Below are positions 1 through 6,082 of a stretch of 7,282 bases of DNA, piece after piece. Location of the stretch: NCBI GenBank assembly GCA_016210805.1, contig JACQTL010000039.1, positions 1 through 7,282 on the forward strand, in the 5' to 3' direction. The stretch is from Actinomycetota bacterium. GTDB taxonomy: Bacteria > Actinomycetota > UBA4738 > G016210805. The stretch's first letter is position 1, and the number at the start of each line of letters is the position of its first letter. The notes under the pieces were generated by a model. It searched no databases and was not told the origin of the DNA. It saw only the letters and a list, made by a program, of their open reading frames with translations. A program made the position numbers and the translations under genes.

Positions 1-257
1 GCCACCGCTACGAGGTCAACCCGGCCTACCGCAAGACGCTCGAGGAGCATGGGCTGGTCGTCTCGGGGCACTCTCCGGACGGGCGGCTGGTGGAGGTCGT
101 GGAGCTCCCCGACCATCCCTTCTTCATGGCCGGCCAGTTCCACCCCGAGCTCCGGTCCCGGCCCACCCGGCCCCATCCGATGTTCCGCGACTTCATCGGG
201 GCGGCCGTGGCCCGCCGGCGCGGGGCGGCCGACCGCACCGTCGTCGTCTCCGGGTAG
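1..257 (+). CDS. pyrG: CTP synthase, C-terminal end (partial at 5' side)
   Basis: This is the last 84 complete codons of CTP synthase plus a TAG stop; the reading frame starts at base 3 and the rest of the gene lies upstream of the window. The enzyme makes CTP from UTP, ATP and glutamine in the cytoplasm, the final step of de novo pyrimidine nucleotide synthesis. The visible part is the end of the glutamine amidotransferase (class I) domain. It opens with H-R-Y-E-V-N, the conserved segment before the active site, and contains G-Q-F-H-P-E, whose His (bases 141-143) and Glu (147-149) complete the Cys-His-Glu triad; the Cys is outside the window. The stretch P-H-P-M-F-R-D-F-I matches the family C-terminus, followed by a short basic tail. 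Identification is firm. In many actinobacteria a NUDIX hydrolase gene follows pyrG; here ald follows instead. Confidence 0.96.
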   Translation, partial: HRYEVNPAYRKTLEEHGLVVSGHSPDGRLVEVVELPDHPFFMAGQFHPELRSRPTRPHPMFRDFIGAAVARRRGAADRTVVVSG

Positions 258-290
258 CGGGGCTCGGGAACCGTGCGCCCCGACCCGGCC

Positions 291-304
291 GGGCCGTCCG
301 GCCC
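291..304 (+). terminator. GC-rich hairpin downstream of pyrG, possible U-less terminator
   Basis: Bases 291-295 (GGGCC) pair with 300-304 (GGCCC) around a GTCC loop, 34 bases after the pyrG stop. No T-run follows, so this is not a classical intrinsic terminator. Actinobacteria are often described as using hairpins without a U-tract, but short GC stems arise by chance in DNA of this composition. Position is the main support. Confidence 0.2.
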
Positions 305-309
305 CGGGA

Positions 310-338
310 TGGAACCCCCCGCCCGGGCGGGGTAGGCT
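310..338 (+). promoter_or_regulatory. possible ald promoter with a 16-bp palindrome in its spacer
   Basis: TAGGCT (333-338) resembles an actinobacterial -10 element of the TAnnnT type. Exactly 17 bases upstream, TGGAAC (310-315) is a weak -35 (3 of 6 matches to TTGACA). Sixteen of the 17 spacer bases form a perfect palindrome, CCCCGCCCGGGCGGGG (317-332), which could be an operator or simply a GC hairpin. The -10 lies about 50 bases before the ald start, leaving room for a leader with a ribosome binding site. The promoter call is an inference from motif and position; the palindrome itself is directly visible. Confidence 0.3.
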
Positions 339-374
339 CGCAACCGGGCCGGCCGGGGACGGGCTCGATCCGGG

Positions 375-381
375 GAAGGAG
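375..381 (+). promoter_or_regulatory. ribosome binding site of ald
   Basis: GAAGGAG (375-381) lies 7 bases before the GTG at 389 and matches the Shine-Dalgarno consensus well. It fixes the ald start, which also gives an N-terminus aligned with known alanine dehydrogenases. Confidence 0.75.
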
Positions 382-388
382 ACGCCGG

Positions 389-1516
389 GTGATCGTCGGG
401 ATCCCGCGTGAGGTCAAGGACAACGAGTTCCGGGTGGCCGCGACGCCGGAGGGGGTCCGCGAGCTCTCCCGGGCCGGGCACACGGTGCTCGTGGAGGCCG
501 GCGCCGGGGAGGGCTCGTCCCTCTACGAGGAGCGCTACGTGCGGGCCGGGGCCGAGATCGTCCCCACGGCGGCGGCCGTGTGGGAGGCCGCGGACCTGAT
601 CGTGAAGGTCAAGGAGCCCGTTCCCTCCGAGTACGAGCTGATGCGGGAGGGGCAGGTCCTGTTCACCTACCTCCACCTCGCCGCGATCCCCGAGCTAACC
701 CGGGTCCTGGTGGACCGGAAGGTCTCGGCCGTCGCCTACGAGACTGTGCAGCTCCCCGACGGCCGGCTCCCCCTCCTGGCCCCCATGAGCGAGGTGGCCG
801 GGCGGATGGCCCCCCACGTCGGGGCCAGGCTCCAGGAGAAGGGGTATGGGGGCCGGGGGATCCTGATGGGCGGGGTCTCCGGGGTCAGGCCGGCCAAGGT
901 CCTGGTCCTCGGCGCGGGGATGGCCGGGGCCAACGCGGCGTGGATCGCCGCCGGGATGGAGGCCGAGGTCCTGGTGGTGGACAAGAACCTCGACAAGCTC
1001 CGGTTCATCGACCAGATCCACAAGGGCCGGATCATCACTCTGATGTCGGACCAGCTCACCCTGGAGCAGCGGGTCCGGGAGGCGGACGTCGTGATCGGAG
1101 CCGTGTTAGTGCCGGGGGCCAGGGCTCCCCACCTGGTGACCGAGGAGATGGTGTCCTCGATGCGCCCCGGCTCGGTCGTGATCGACATCGCCATCGACCA
1201 GGGAGGGTGCATCGAGACCTCCCGGATGACCACGCACTCGGACCCGACGTACGTGGAGCACGGGGTGGTGCACTACTGCGTGGGGAACATGCCGGGCGCC
1301 GTGCCCAACACGTCGACCTACGCGCTCACCAACGTGACCCTCCCGTACGCGCTGCAGATCGCCGAGCGGGGGCTGGAGGAAGCCGTGCGGGCCGACCCCG
1401 CGCTGGCCCGGGGGGTCAACGTGTACGCCGGGGCGGTGACCAACGCCGGGGTCGCCGAGGCGCACGGCATGGAGCCGGTGGCCCTGGGGTCGCTGGTCGA
1501 CGGCGCCGCCGGCTGA
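389..1516 (+). CDS. ald: L-alanine dehydrogenase
   Basis: This 375-residue protein is a full-length alanine dehydrogenase, which interconverts L-alanine and pyruvate plus ammonia using NAD(H) in the cytoplasm. It opens with M-I-V-G-I-P-R-E, typical of the family. The residues known in the Mycobacterium tuberculosis enzyme fall at identical numbers: Arg15 and Lys75 (pyruvate binding), His96 and Asp270 (catalysis), and Asp198 at the end of the second Rossmann strand (NAD ribose). The nucleotide-binding glycine motif G-A-G-M-A-G is at 175-180, and D-I-A-I-D-Q-G-G (266-273) and P-G-A-V-P-N-T-S-T (302-310) are family signatures. The GTG start is supported by a good Shine-Dalgarno. The next gene, xerD, begins 9 bases after the stop, so co-transcription is likely. 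From memory, ald near pyrG also occurs in streptomycetes. No truncation or missing residue is visible. Confidence 0.97.
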   Translation: MIVGIPREVKDNEFRVAATPEGVRELSRAGHTVLVEAGAGEGSSLYEERYVRAGAEIVPTAAAVWEAADLIVKVKEPVPSEYELMREGQVLFTYLHLAAIPELTRVLVDRKVSAVAYETVQLPDGRLPLLAPMSEVAGRMAPHVGARLQEKGYGGRGILMGGVSGVRPAKVLVLGAGMAGANAAWIAAGMEAEVLVVDKNLDKLRFIDQIHKGRIITLMSDQLTLEQRVREADVVIGAVLVPGARAPHLVTEEMVSSMRPGSVVIDIAIDQGGCIETSRMTTHSDPTYVEHGVVHYCVGNMPGAVPNTSTYALTNVTLPYALQIAERGLEEAVRADPALARGVNVYAGAVTNAGVAEAHGMEPVALGSLVDGAAG

Positions 1517-1525
1517 GGCCCGACG

Positions 1526-2509
1526 GTGGGCGAGGGGAACGCGTGGGCGAACGGGCTCGTCCGCGGGCAGATCGAGCGGTTCCTGGACCACCTGACCGTG
1601 GAGCGGGGCCTCTCGCCGCACACGATCTCCGCCTACCGCCGGGACCTGGCCCGGTACGCCGCGTTCCTGGCCGGCCGGGGGGTCGGGGACCTGGCCGCCT
1701 GCCCCGAGGGGACCGTCGCCGAGTACGTCCGGTGGCTCTCGGGCACGACCTACGAGCCGGGGAAGCGATACACGACCTCCTCGGTGGCCCGGGGCGTGGC
1801 CGCGGTGCGGTCGCTCCACCGGTTCCTGGTCAGGGAGGGCGAGGCTCCGGCCGACCCCACCGCCGGGCTGGTCCGGCCGCGGGTCCCCCGGCGCCTGCCC
1901 CGGCCCCTCTCCGTGGAGGAGGTGGGGCGGGTGCTGGCCTCTCCGGGGGACGACACGATCGCCGGGTTGCGGGACCGGGCCGTGCTGGAGACCCTGTATG
2001 GTGCCGGCTTGCGCGTCTCCGAGCTCGTGGCCATGGACGTCGACGACGTCGACCTCGAGGAGGGTAGCGTCCGGGTGGTGGGGAAGGGCGACAAGGAGCG
2101 TGTCGTTCCGATCGGGCGCTACGCCCGGGAGGCCATCGCGGCGTACCTGACCCGGGCTCGCCCGTCGATGGCCGCCCCGCGCTCCAGGGCGGCGCTGTTC
2201 CTGAACCGGCGGGGGGGCCGGCTGACCCGCCACGGGGTGGCCCGGGTCCTGGCCGAGCACGCCGGCCGGGCCGGGATCCGGCGGTCCGTGTCGCCGCACA
2301 CGCTCCGGCACTCGTTCGCCACCCACCTCCTGGAGGGCGGCGCGGACGTCCGGGTCGTGGGGGAGCTCCTCGGGCACGCCAGCGTGGCCACGACCCAGAT
2401 CTACACGCTGGTCACCGAGGACCACCTCCGGGAGGTCTACTTCTCGGCCCATCCCCGGGCCCGCCGGGTCCCCGCCCCCGCGGCCCGGCCCGGCCGGAGC
2501 GCCTCGTGA
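1526..2509 (+). CDS. xerD: site-specific tyrosine recombinase XerD
   Basis: This 327-residue protein is a complete tyrosine recombinase of the XerC/XerD group, which resolves chromosome dimers at the dif site before cell division. Residues about 11-105 form the N-terminal core-binding (SAM-like) domain, including the typical L-S-P-H-T-I-S-A-Y-R-R-D-L segment. The catalytic domain follows from about 127. All six catalytic residues are present: Arg163 (G-L-R-V-S-E), Lys187 (G-K-G-D-K), His258 and Arg261 (S-P-H-T-L-R-H), His284 (L-G-H-A-S) and Tyr293 (Q-I-Y-T). It is slightly longer than the roughly 300-residue norm, owing to a few extra N-terminal residues and a basic, Pro/Ala-rich tail after about 310. 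The GTG start has only a weak GAGG 7 bases upstream, overlapping the ald stop. XerD is preferred over XerC because of the nearby scpAB genes, as in M. tuberculosis. The stop overlaps the next start by 4 bases. Confidence 0.93.
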   Translation: MGEGNAWANGLVRGQIERFLDHLTVERGLSPHTISAYRRDLARYAAFLAGRGVGDLAACPEGTVAEYVRWLSGTTYEPGKRYTTSSVARGVAAVRSLHRFLVREGEAPADPTAGLVRPRVPRRLPRPLSVEEVGRVLASPGDDTIAGLRDRAVLETLYGAGLRVSELVAMDVDDVDLEEGSVRVVGKGDKERVVPIGRYAREAIAAYLTRARPSMAAPRSRAALFLNRRGGRLTRHGVARVLAEHAGRAGIRRSVSPHTLRHSFATHLLEGGADVRVVGELLGHASVATTQIYTLVTEDHLREVYFSAHPRARRVPAPAARPGRSAS

Positions 2510-2865
2510 GCTCCCATCTCGACGAGGCCGCCCTGGCCGCCCTCCGGGCCGCCCTGGAGTCCGAGCGGGCGATCCTCCGCCGGGAGATCGAGGACGCCGG
2601 AGGGGACCCCGACTCCGGGCAGGTCGGCGTGGACCTGGAGCGGGGGTTCGCGGACAGCGCCCACGCCACCGCGGAGCGGGCCAACCTGATCGCGGTCCTG
2701 GACGGGCTCCGGGGGAACCTCCGGGAGGTGGAGCACGCCCTGGCCAGGATGGAAGCGGGGCGCTACGGGACGTGCGAGCGGCGCGGGGAGCCCATCCCGC
2801 TCGAGCGGCTCGAGGCCCTCCCCGCGGCCCGCCTGTGCATCTCCTGCAAGTCGAGGACCCCTTGA
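2506..2865 (+). CDS. small DksA/TraR-family protein with incomplete zinc finger
   Basis: This 119-residue protein has the layout of short DksA/TraR proteins: an N-terminal helical hairpin (about 5-83) followed by a C4-type zinc finger (90-114). Such proteins bind in the RNA polymerase secondary channel and modulate initiation, often with ppGpp; whether this one does is inference. Recognisable parts are F-A-D-S-A-H-A-T-A-E-R (48-58), close to the F-A-D-S-G-Q-V-T-A-E-R stretch I recall from actinobacterial members, and R-L-E-A-L-P-A-A-R-L-C-I-S-C. The finger should read C-x2-C-x17-C-x2-C. Here Cys90, Cys111 and Cys114 are present, but the second ligand is Arg93 (CGC at 2782-2784), one transition from TGC. 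The GTG start lies in a GTGA overlap with the xerD stop and has GGAG (2496-2499) 6 bases upstream, so translation is probably coupled to xerD. The fold call is firm; zinc binding is doubtful. Confidence 0.88.
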   Translation: MSSHLDEAALAALRAALESERAILRREIEDAGGDPDSGQVGVDLERGFADSAHATAERANLIAVLDGLRGNLREVEHALARMEAGRYGTCERRGEPIPLERLEALPAARLCISCKSRTP

Positions 2866-2885
2866 CCGGAGCTCGCGACACGCGC

Positions 2886-4055
2886 GTGTCCCGGGTCCTC
2901 CTCCTGGTCGGCGACTCCTTCGGGGTGGGCGCCGCCCCCGACGCGGCCCGGTATGGCGACGAGGGCGCGAACACCCTGGGGAACACCGCCCGGGCAGTGG
3001 GGGGGCTGCACGCCCCCAACCTGGGCCGCCTGGGGCTGGGCGCGCTCACCGAAGTCGCCGGCGTCCCTCCCGAGGCGGGGCCGGGCACGGCCCACGGGCG
3101 GCTCACCGAGCGCTCCGCGGGCAAGGACACCACCACCGGCCACTGGGAGATCTGCGGGATAGTCCTGGACCACCCGTTCCCCCTGTACCCGGATGGGTTC
3201 CCCGCCGAGGTGATCGAGCCGTTCGAGCGCGAGATCGGGCGACCGGTACTGGGCAACCGCCCGGCCTCGGGGACCGAGATCATCGCCGAGCTCGGGGAGG
3301 AGCACCTCCGCTCGGGGGGCCCCATCGTCTACACGAGCGGCGACTCGGTGTTCCAGGTGGCCTGCCACGTACGGGTCGTCCCCCTGGAGCAGCTGTACGA
3401 GTGGTGCAGGGCCGCCCGGCGCATCCTGGACGGCGAGCACCGGGTGGGACGGGTCATCGCCCGGCCCTTCGACGGCGAGCCCGGCGCGCTGTTCCGCCGG
3501 CCGGAGCGCAGGGACTTCTCGGTCCCCCCGCCCGGACCGACCCTGCTCGACGCGTGCCGGGCGGCCGGGGTGGCCGTGTACGCCGTCGGGAAGATCCAGG
3601 ACATCTTCGACGGCCGGGGGATCTCCGAGGCCAGCTACTCGGACTCGAACGACCACGGGATCGATCTCTCGATCGAGTACCTCCGCCGGCCCTCCCCCTC
3701 GCTCGTGTTCGCGAACCTCGTGGACTTCGACTCGAAGTACGGGCACCGGAACGACCCGGCCGGATACGCGAGGGCCGTGGAGGCCCTGGACGCCAGGATC
3801 CCGGAGCTGGAGGCCGCCCTGGACGGCGGCGCGATGTTCCTGACCGGGGACCACGGGTGCGACCCGACCATCGCCATGTCGACCGACCACACCCGCGAGC
3901 ACGTCCCGGTCCTCGTCTCCGGGGTCCCCGGGGGCCCGTACGACGTGGGGACCAGGAGCTGCTTCGGAGACCTGGGAGCCACGGTGGGCGACCTCCTGGG
4001 AGCCTCCAGGGAGGGGTTGGTCGGGGAGAGCTTCGCGGGGGGGATCCTGGGGTGA
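2886..4055 (+). CDS. deoB: phosphopentomutase
   Basis: Phosphopentomutase (389 residues from this start) interconverts (deoxy)ribose-1-phosphate and -5-phosphate in nucleoside salvage. It is a manganese enzyme of the alkaline phosphatase superfamily. The metal-site residues are visible: Asp10 (G-D-S-F-G-V-G), Asp282 and His287 (F-D-S-K-Y-G-H), Asp322 and His323 (G-D-H-G-C-D-P) and His335 (T-D-H-T-R-E-H). The motif G-K-D-T-T-T-G-H-W-E (79-88) carries the threonine expected to be phosphorylated. G-R-V-I-A-R-P-F (188-195) and the cap domain between about 90 and 215 also match. One extra residue appears between His323 and His335 compared with the E. coli protein. The GTG at 2886 aligns with known N-termini but lacks a close Shine-Dalgarno. 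An in-frame TTG at 2862, in a TTGA overlap with the upstream stop and with GAGG at 2853-2856, is a real alternative adding 8 residues. The product feeds on the deoA reaction 25 bases downstream. Confidence 0.94.
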   Translation: MSRVLLLVGDSFGVGAAPDAARYGDEGANTLGNTARAVGGLHAPNLGRLGLGALTEVAGVPPEAGPGTAHGRLTERSAGKDTTTGHWEICGIVLDHPFPLYPDGFPAEVIEPFEREIGRPVLGNRPASGTEIIAELGEEHLRSGGPIVYTSGDSVFQVACHVRVVPLEQLYEWCRAARRILDGEHRVGRVIARPFDGEPGALFRRPERRDFSVPPPGPTLLDACRAAGVAVYAVGKIQDIFDGRGISEASYSDSNDHGIDLSIEYLRRPSPSLVFANLVDFDSKYGHRNDPAGYARAVEALDARIPELEAALDGGAMFLTGDHGCDPTIAMSTDHTREHVPVLVSGVPGGPYDVGTRSCFGDLGATVGDLLGASREGLVGESFAGGILG

Positions 4056-4080
4056 CGGGAGCGGGGCGGGGGGCGCCGCG

Positions 4081-5397
4081 GTGACCGACCCGCGGGACGT
4101 CATCGCGGCCAAGCGCGACGGGAGGGCCATCCCCGAGGAGGACCTGGACGGGTTCGTGCGGGCGTACGCCCGGGGGGAGATCCCCGACTACCAGGCCTCG
4201 GCCTTCCTGATGGCCGCGTACATCCGGGGGATGGACACCGCCGAGGCCCTGGCCCTCACCCGGGCCATGGTGGCCTCCGGCGAGACCGTGGAGCTCCGGG
4301 GGGTGACCCGGCCGATCGTGGACAAGCACTCCACCGGGGGGGTGGCCGACAGCGTGACGCTCGTGTTCGCGCCGCTGGCCGCGGCCCTCGGCCTCGCCGT
4401 GGCCAAGCTCTCCGGACGGGGCCTGGGCCACACGGGGGGGACCCTGGACAAGCTCGAGTCGATCCCCGGCCTCCGCACCGAGCTCGAGGCGGACGCCTTC
4501 GTCCGGCAGGTCGAGGAGGTGGGCTGCGCAGTGGCCGCCCAGACCGCCGACCTCGTGCCGGCCGACAAGGTCCTGTACGCCCTGCGCGACGCCACGGCCA
4601 CCGTGTCGTCGGTTCCGCTCATCGCGGCCAGCGTGATGTCCAAGAAGCTGGCCGTCCCCACCCACCACGTCCTGCTCGACGGGAAGGCGGGGAGCGGGGC
4701 GTTCATGAAGACCACCCGGGAGGCGACGGACCTGGCCGCCCTGTGCGCCGAGATCGGGCGGGGATGGGGGCGGGCCATCCGGGCCGCGGTCACCGACATG
4801 TCCCAGCCCCTCGGCGAGGCCATCGGGAACGCCCTGGACGTCGCCGAGGCGGTGGAGATCCTCTCCGGCGCCCGCCCGGGGCGCCTCCATGACCTGGTGG
4901 TGACGTTCGCCACCGAGGCCGTGGCCCACTTCATGGGCGCGGGCCGGGAGGAGGCCCGGACCCGGGTCGAGGGCGTGCTGGACTCCGGCCAGGCGCTGGC
5001 CTCGTTCGCCCGGATGGTCGAGGCCCAGGGCGGGGACCCCCGGGTGACGGAGGATCCATGGGCGGTCCTGCCCCGGGCCCCCGTGATCCGGCCCATCCTG
5101 GCCGACCGGACGGGGTACCTGGCCGCCGTGGAGGCCGAGGAGCTGGGCCGGGCCAGCGTCGACCTGGGGGCCGGCCGCCACCGCAAGGACGACGCGATCG
5201 ACCCGGCCGCGGGTATCGTCTTCCTCCCGAAGATCGGCGACCGGCTGGAGGCGGGCATGGAGATCGGCGTGGTGCACGGGCGCGACGAGGATGCGGCGGG
5301 GGCCGCGGCCGGACGGGTGCTGGCGGCGCTCGCGGTGAGCGAGGAGCCAGTGGAGGCCCCTCGGCTCGTCTACGGCTGGCACGGGGCGGCGCCATGA
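4081..5397 (+). CDS. deoA: pyrimidine-nucleoside / thymidine phosphorylase
   Basis: This 438-residue protein is a complete class II nucleoside phosphorylase. It cleaves thymidine, uridine or deoxyuridine with phosphate to give the base and (deoxy)ribose-1-phosphate, the substrate of the DeoB encoded just upstream. The phosphate-binding K-H-S-T-G-G lies at 82-87. The PROSITE-type family signature S-G-R-G-L-G-H-T-G-G runs from 111, continuing T-L-D-K-L-E-S. Pyrimidine-contacting residues fall at Arg169, Ser184 and Lys188, matching Arg171, Ser186 and Lys190 of E. coli thymidine phosphorylase. D-M-S-Q-P-L-G (239-245) and the C-terminal alpha/beta domain (about 335-438) resemble B. subtilis Pdp more than E. 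coli DeoA, so broad pyrimidine specificity (pdp) is as likely as strict thymidine use. The usual D-V-K-x-G-x-G-A-F-M reads D-G-K-A-G-S-G-A-F-M. The GTG start follows a 25-base spacer without a clear Shine-Dalgarno, so coupling to deoB is probable. Confidence 0.95.
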   Translation: MTDPRDVIAAKRDGRAIPEEDLDGFVRAYARGEIPDYQASAFLMAAYIRGMDTAEALALTRAMVASGETVELRGVTRPIVDKHSTGGVADSVTLVFAPLAAALGLAVAKLSGRGLGHTGGTLDKLESIPGLRTELEADAFVRQVEEVGCAVAAQTADLVPADKVLYALRDATATVSSVPLIAASVMSKKLAVPTHHVLLDGKAGSGAFMKTTREATDLAALCAEIGRGWGRAIRAAVTDMSQPLGEAIGNALDVAEAVEILSGARPGRLHDLVVTFATEAVAHFMGAGREEARTRVEGVLDSGQALASFARMVEAQGGDPRVTEDPWAVLPRAPVIRPILADRTGYLAAVEAEELGRASVDLGAGRHRKDDAIDPAAGIVFLPKIGDRLEAGMEIGVVHGRDEDAAGAAAGRVLAALAVSEEPVEAPRLVYGWHGAAP

Positions 5398-5422
5398 GCG
5401 GCCGGCCCCGCGGGGGGTCCGC
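5398..5422 (+). repeat. self-complementary spacer between deoA and the M50 protease gene
   Basis: Nearly the whole 25-base spacer can fold on itself. GCGG (5398-5401) pairs with CCGC (5419-5422), CC (5402-5403) with GG (5416-5417), and CCC (5406-5408) with GGG (5413-5415), leaving a CGCG loop, a bulged T at 5418 and bulged GG at 5404-5405. The structure ends directly at the GTG start at 5423 and would cover the only purine run that could act as a ribosome binding site. Chance folding is common at this GC content. Confidence 0.35.
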
Positions 5423-6082
5423 GTGCTGGCCGTCCTGACCCTGGAGCAGGCCAGGTTCGCCCTCTACCTGGCCATCGCGCTGATCCCGGCCCTGGTCCTG
5501 CACGAGTACGCGCACGCGTGGGCCGCGGTCCGCCGCCACGACGCCACGCCCCGGTTCTACGGGCGGCTCTCGCTGAACCCCCGGCCCCTGATCGACCCCT
5601 TCGGAAGCGTCATCCTCCCCGGGCTGATCCTGCTGCTGTGGGCTGCGGGGTTCCCGCTGCCGGTGTTCGCCTACGGGAAGCCGATGCCCCGGAACCCCGC
5701 GGCGCTGGCCAACCCGGACAGGGACACCACGCTCATCGCCGTGTCCGGACCCGTGGTGAACCTCCTGGTGGCGGTGGTCGCGGGCGCGCTCTTCCGGGCC
5801 ACCGGCTTCACCGGCATCGGTGAGGTCGCGGCCGCCTTCGTGGTGGTGAACGTGTCCTTCTTCGTCTTCTACCTGATGCCGATCCCGGGCCTCGACGGCG
5901 GGACGATCCTCCAGAGGTTCCTTCCGCCCCGACCCCGGGAGGTCTTCCGGTCGGGCGAGCAGTACCTGGCCCTGTGGATGCTCCTGGCGTTCTTCCTGCT
6001 CGGTCAGCTGCTGCTGCTCCCCATCGTCAGGGCGCTGTCGAACGGCCTGTGCGACCTCCTGGCCGGGGGGAACTGCCTCTGA
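5423..6082 (+). CDS. M50 family (site-2 protease type) membrane metalloprotease
   Basis: This 219-residue integral membrane protein belongs to the YwhC/Rip2-like branch of M50 zinc metalloproteases, which cut substrates within the membrane; the substrate is unknown. The zinc motif H-E-Y-A-H is at 27-31 inside the first hydrophobic segment (about 10-32). Further hydrophobic segments lie near 62-82, 103-125, 135-155 and 182-204. Family landmarks are S-L-N-P-R-P-L-I-D-P-F-G-S (50-62), A-Y-G-K-P-M-P-R-N-P (83-92) and M-P-I-P-G-L-D-G-G (152-160), where Asp158 is the third zinc ligand. The Asn normally eight residues before that Asp is replaced by Tyr150. There is no PDZ domain, as usual for this short branch. 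The GTG start is the only sensible one in frame but lacks a clear Shine-Dalgarno. Placement just before scpAB is common in Gram-positive bacteria, from memory; a functional link to segregation is not established. Confidence 0.9.
   Translation: MLAVLTLEQARFALYLAIALIPALVLHEYAHAWAAVRRHDATPRFYGRLSLNPRPLIDPFGSVILPGLILLLWAAGFPLPVFAYGKPMPRNPAALANPDRDTTLIAVSGPVVNLLVAVVAGALFRATGFTGIGEVAAAFVVVNVSFFVFYLMPIPGLDGGTILQRFLPPRPREVFRSGEQYLALWMLLAFFLLGQLLLLPIVRALSNGLCDLLAGGNCL

Noticed and set aside
258..388. Possible small gene or missing NUDIX gene between pyrG and ald
   Set aside because: The gap is too short for a NUDIX domain, and no frame gives recognisable protein. A remnant is not visible either.
580..2067. 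Long alternative plus-strand frame (495 codons) across ald and xerD
   Set aside because: It is a shifted frame of two intact, well-recognised genes, and its translation is repetitive Arg/Gly/Pro sequence.
2772..2885. Earlier start for deoB at GTG 2772 or 2835
   Set aside because: These would overlap the zinc-finger end of the dksA-like gene by dozens of bases and add residues without similarity to DeoB. TTG 2862 is the only upstream alternative I take seriously.
1106..3325. Long open frame on the minus strand (739 codons)
   Set aside because: It lies opposite ald, xerD, the dksA-like gene and deoB, is made of low-complexity Arg/Gly/Pro-rich sequence, and shows no family motif. Such antisense frames are expected when third codon positions are nearly all G or C.
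3454..5382. Long open frame on the minus strand (642 codons)
   Set aside because: It mirrors deoB and deoA, which have full catalytic motifs on the plus strand. The translation is His/Gly/Arg/Pro-rich with no recognisable domain.
5974..6048. scpA start at GTG 5974
   Set aside because: It would overlap the M50 gene by more than 100 bases, and the added residues show no ScpA similarity.
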